DNA from: Thermodesulfovibrionia bacterium
GTDB lineage: Bacteria > Nitrospirota > Thermodesulfovibrionia > UBA6902
DNA: 41,167 nt
Direction of reading: 5' to 3'
Assembly (NCBI GenBank): GCA_020057065.1
Contig: JAGVGM010000306.1
Coordinates: 1 to 41,167 of the forward strand
Part shown: piece by piece, positions 41,089 to 41,167 of the stretch
Position numbering within the stretch: position 1 is the first letter of the stretch
Layout: each line of letters opens with the position of its first letter
The notes under the pieces: model-generated
Database searches by the model: none
What the model was told of the DNA's origin: nothing
Seen by the model: the letters and a program-made list of their open reading frames with translations, nothing else
Program-made: the position numbers and the translations under genes

Positions 41089-41167
41089 AAAATGAAAGGA
41101 ATTTAATAAGGTAAATTAGCTCTCCATCTGTTAAAATTTATTGTTACAAAAATCCAACAAAAAAGGA

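Noticed and set aside
1-41167. tRNA, rRNA or phage integration site
   Set aside because: No tRNA-like cloverleaf, rRNA segment, integrase or att-like duplication was recognised by eye; a tRNAscan/Infernal run would be decisive.

Overview
The window looks like a chromosomal segment of an uncultivated Gram-negative bacterium of moderate-to-low G+C, most plausibly a Nitrospirota (Thermodesulfovibrionia-like) or a deltaproteobacterial-type genome. This rests on a PEP-CTERM protein, sigma-54-type promoters, DUF1566/MopE/CARDB surface proteins, a molybdopterin oxidoreductase and an unusually dense load of short palindromic repeats. It is an inference from gene content; no rRNA or tRNA gene was seen.

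Layout. Bases 1-1350 hold a repeat-poor leader with a sigma-54-like promoter and a secreted DUF1566/PEP-CTERM protein. Bases 1463-6778 (minus strand) are a housekeeping block in the order trxA, trxB, ffh, rpsP, khpA, trmD, rplS, rnhB; rimM, which usually sits between khpA and trmD, is absent and a palindromic repeat occupies the junction. Bases 6993-9737 (plus) carry an unknown protein and a lipoprotein MltD-type lytic transglycosylase behind a second sigma-54-like promoter. Bases 9738-14583 (minus) carry a DegT aminotransferase plus Gfo/Idh oxidoreductase pair (possibly GnnB/GnnA) and a CopA copper ATPase.

Bases 14739-28145 (minus) form the most interesting part: a defence-type locus. In transcription order it has a 1292-aa Eco57I-type adenine methylase, a VapBC toxin-antitoxin pair with its own 39-bp palindromic operator, a 1705-aa DEAD/DEAH helicase with DUF1998 and a C-terminal Vsr/DUF559-like domain, and a 944-aa DrmD-like SNF2 helicase. 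A polyprenol-phosphate-type glycosyltransferase follows. Helicase, SNF2 gene and glycosyltransferase are joined by ATGA overlaps. The content resembles class 1 DISARM in which DrmA and DrmB are fused into one chain and DrmC is missing, possibly replaced by the fused nuclease-like domain.

Bases 28178-34143 hold a surface/envelope block: a small one-helix membrane protein, a GT39-like membrane glycosyltransferase, a TPR protein whose N-terminus is frameshifted at an A9 run, an outer-membrane barrel protein, a cellulose-synthase-like GT2 and a divergent ArsR regulator. Bases 34404-37757 encode a ferredoxin-molybdopterin fusion enzyme. Bases 37861-41088 hold a large DUF1566/MopE/CARDB protein and an Rhs/YD-repeat fragment.

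A second theme is repeat invasion. A 29-bp palindrome sits in frame inside two genes (three copies) and always encodes GF(K/E)TRPY. Three other repeat types are inserted in frame in copA, the methylase and the membrane glycosyltransferase. Six further inverted-repeat elements lie between genes.
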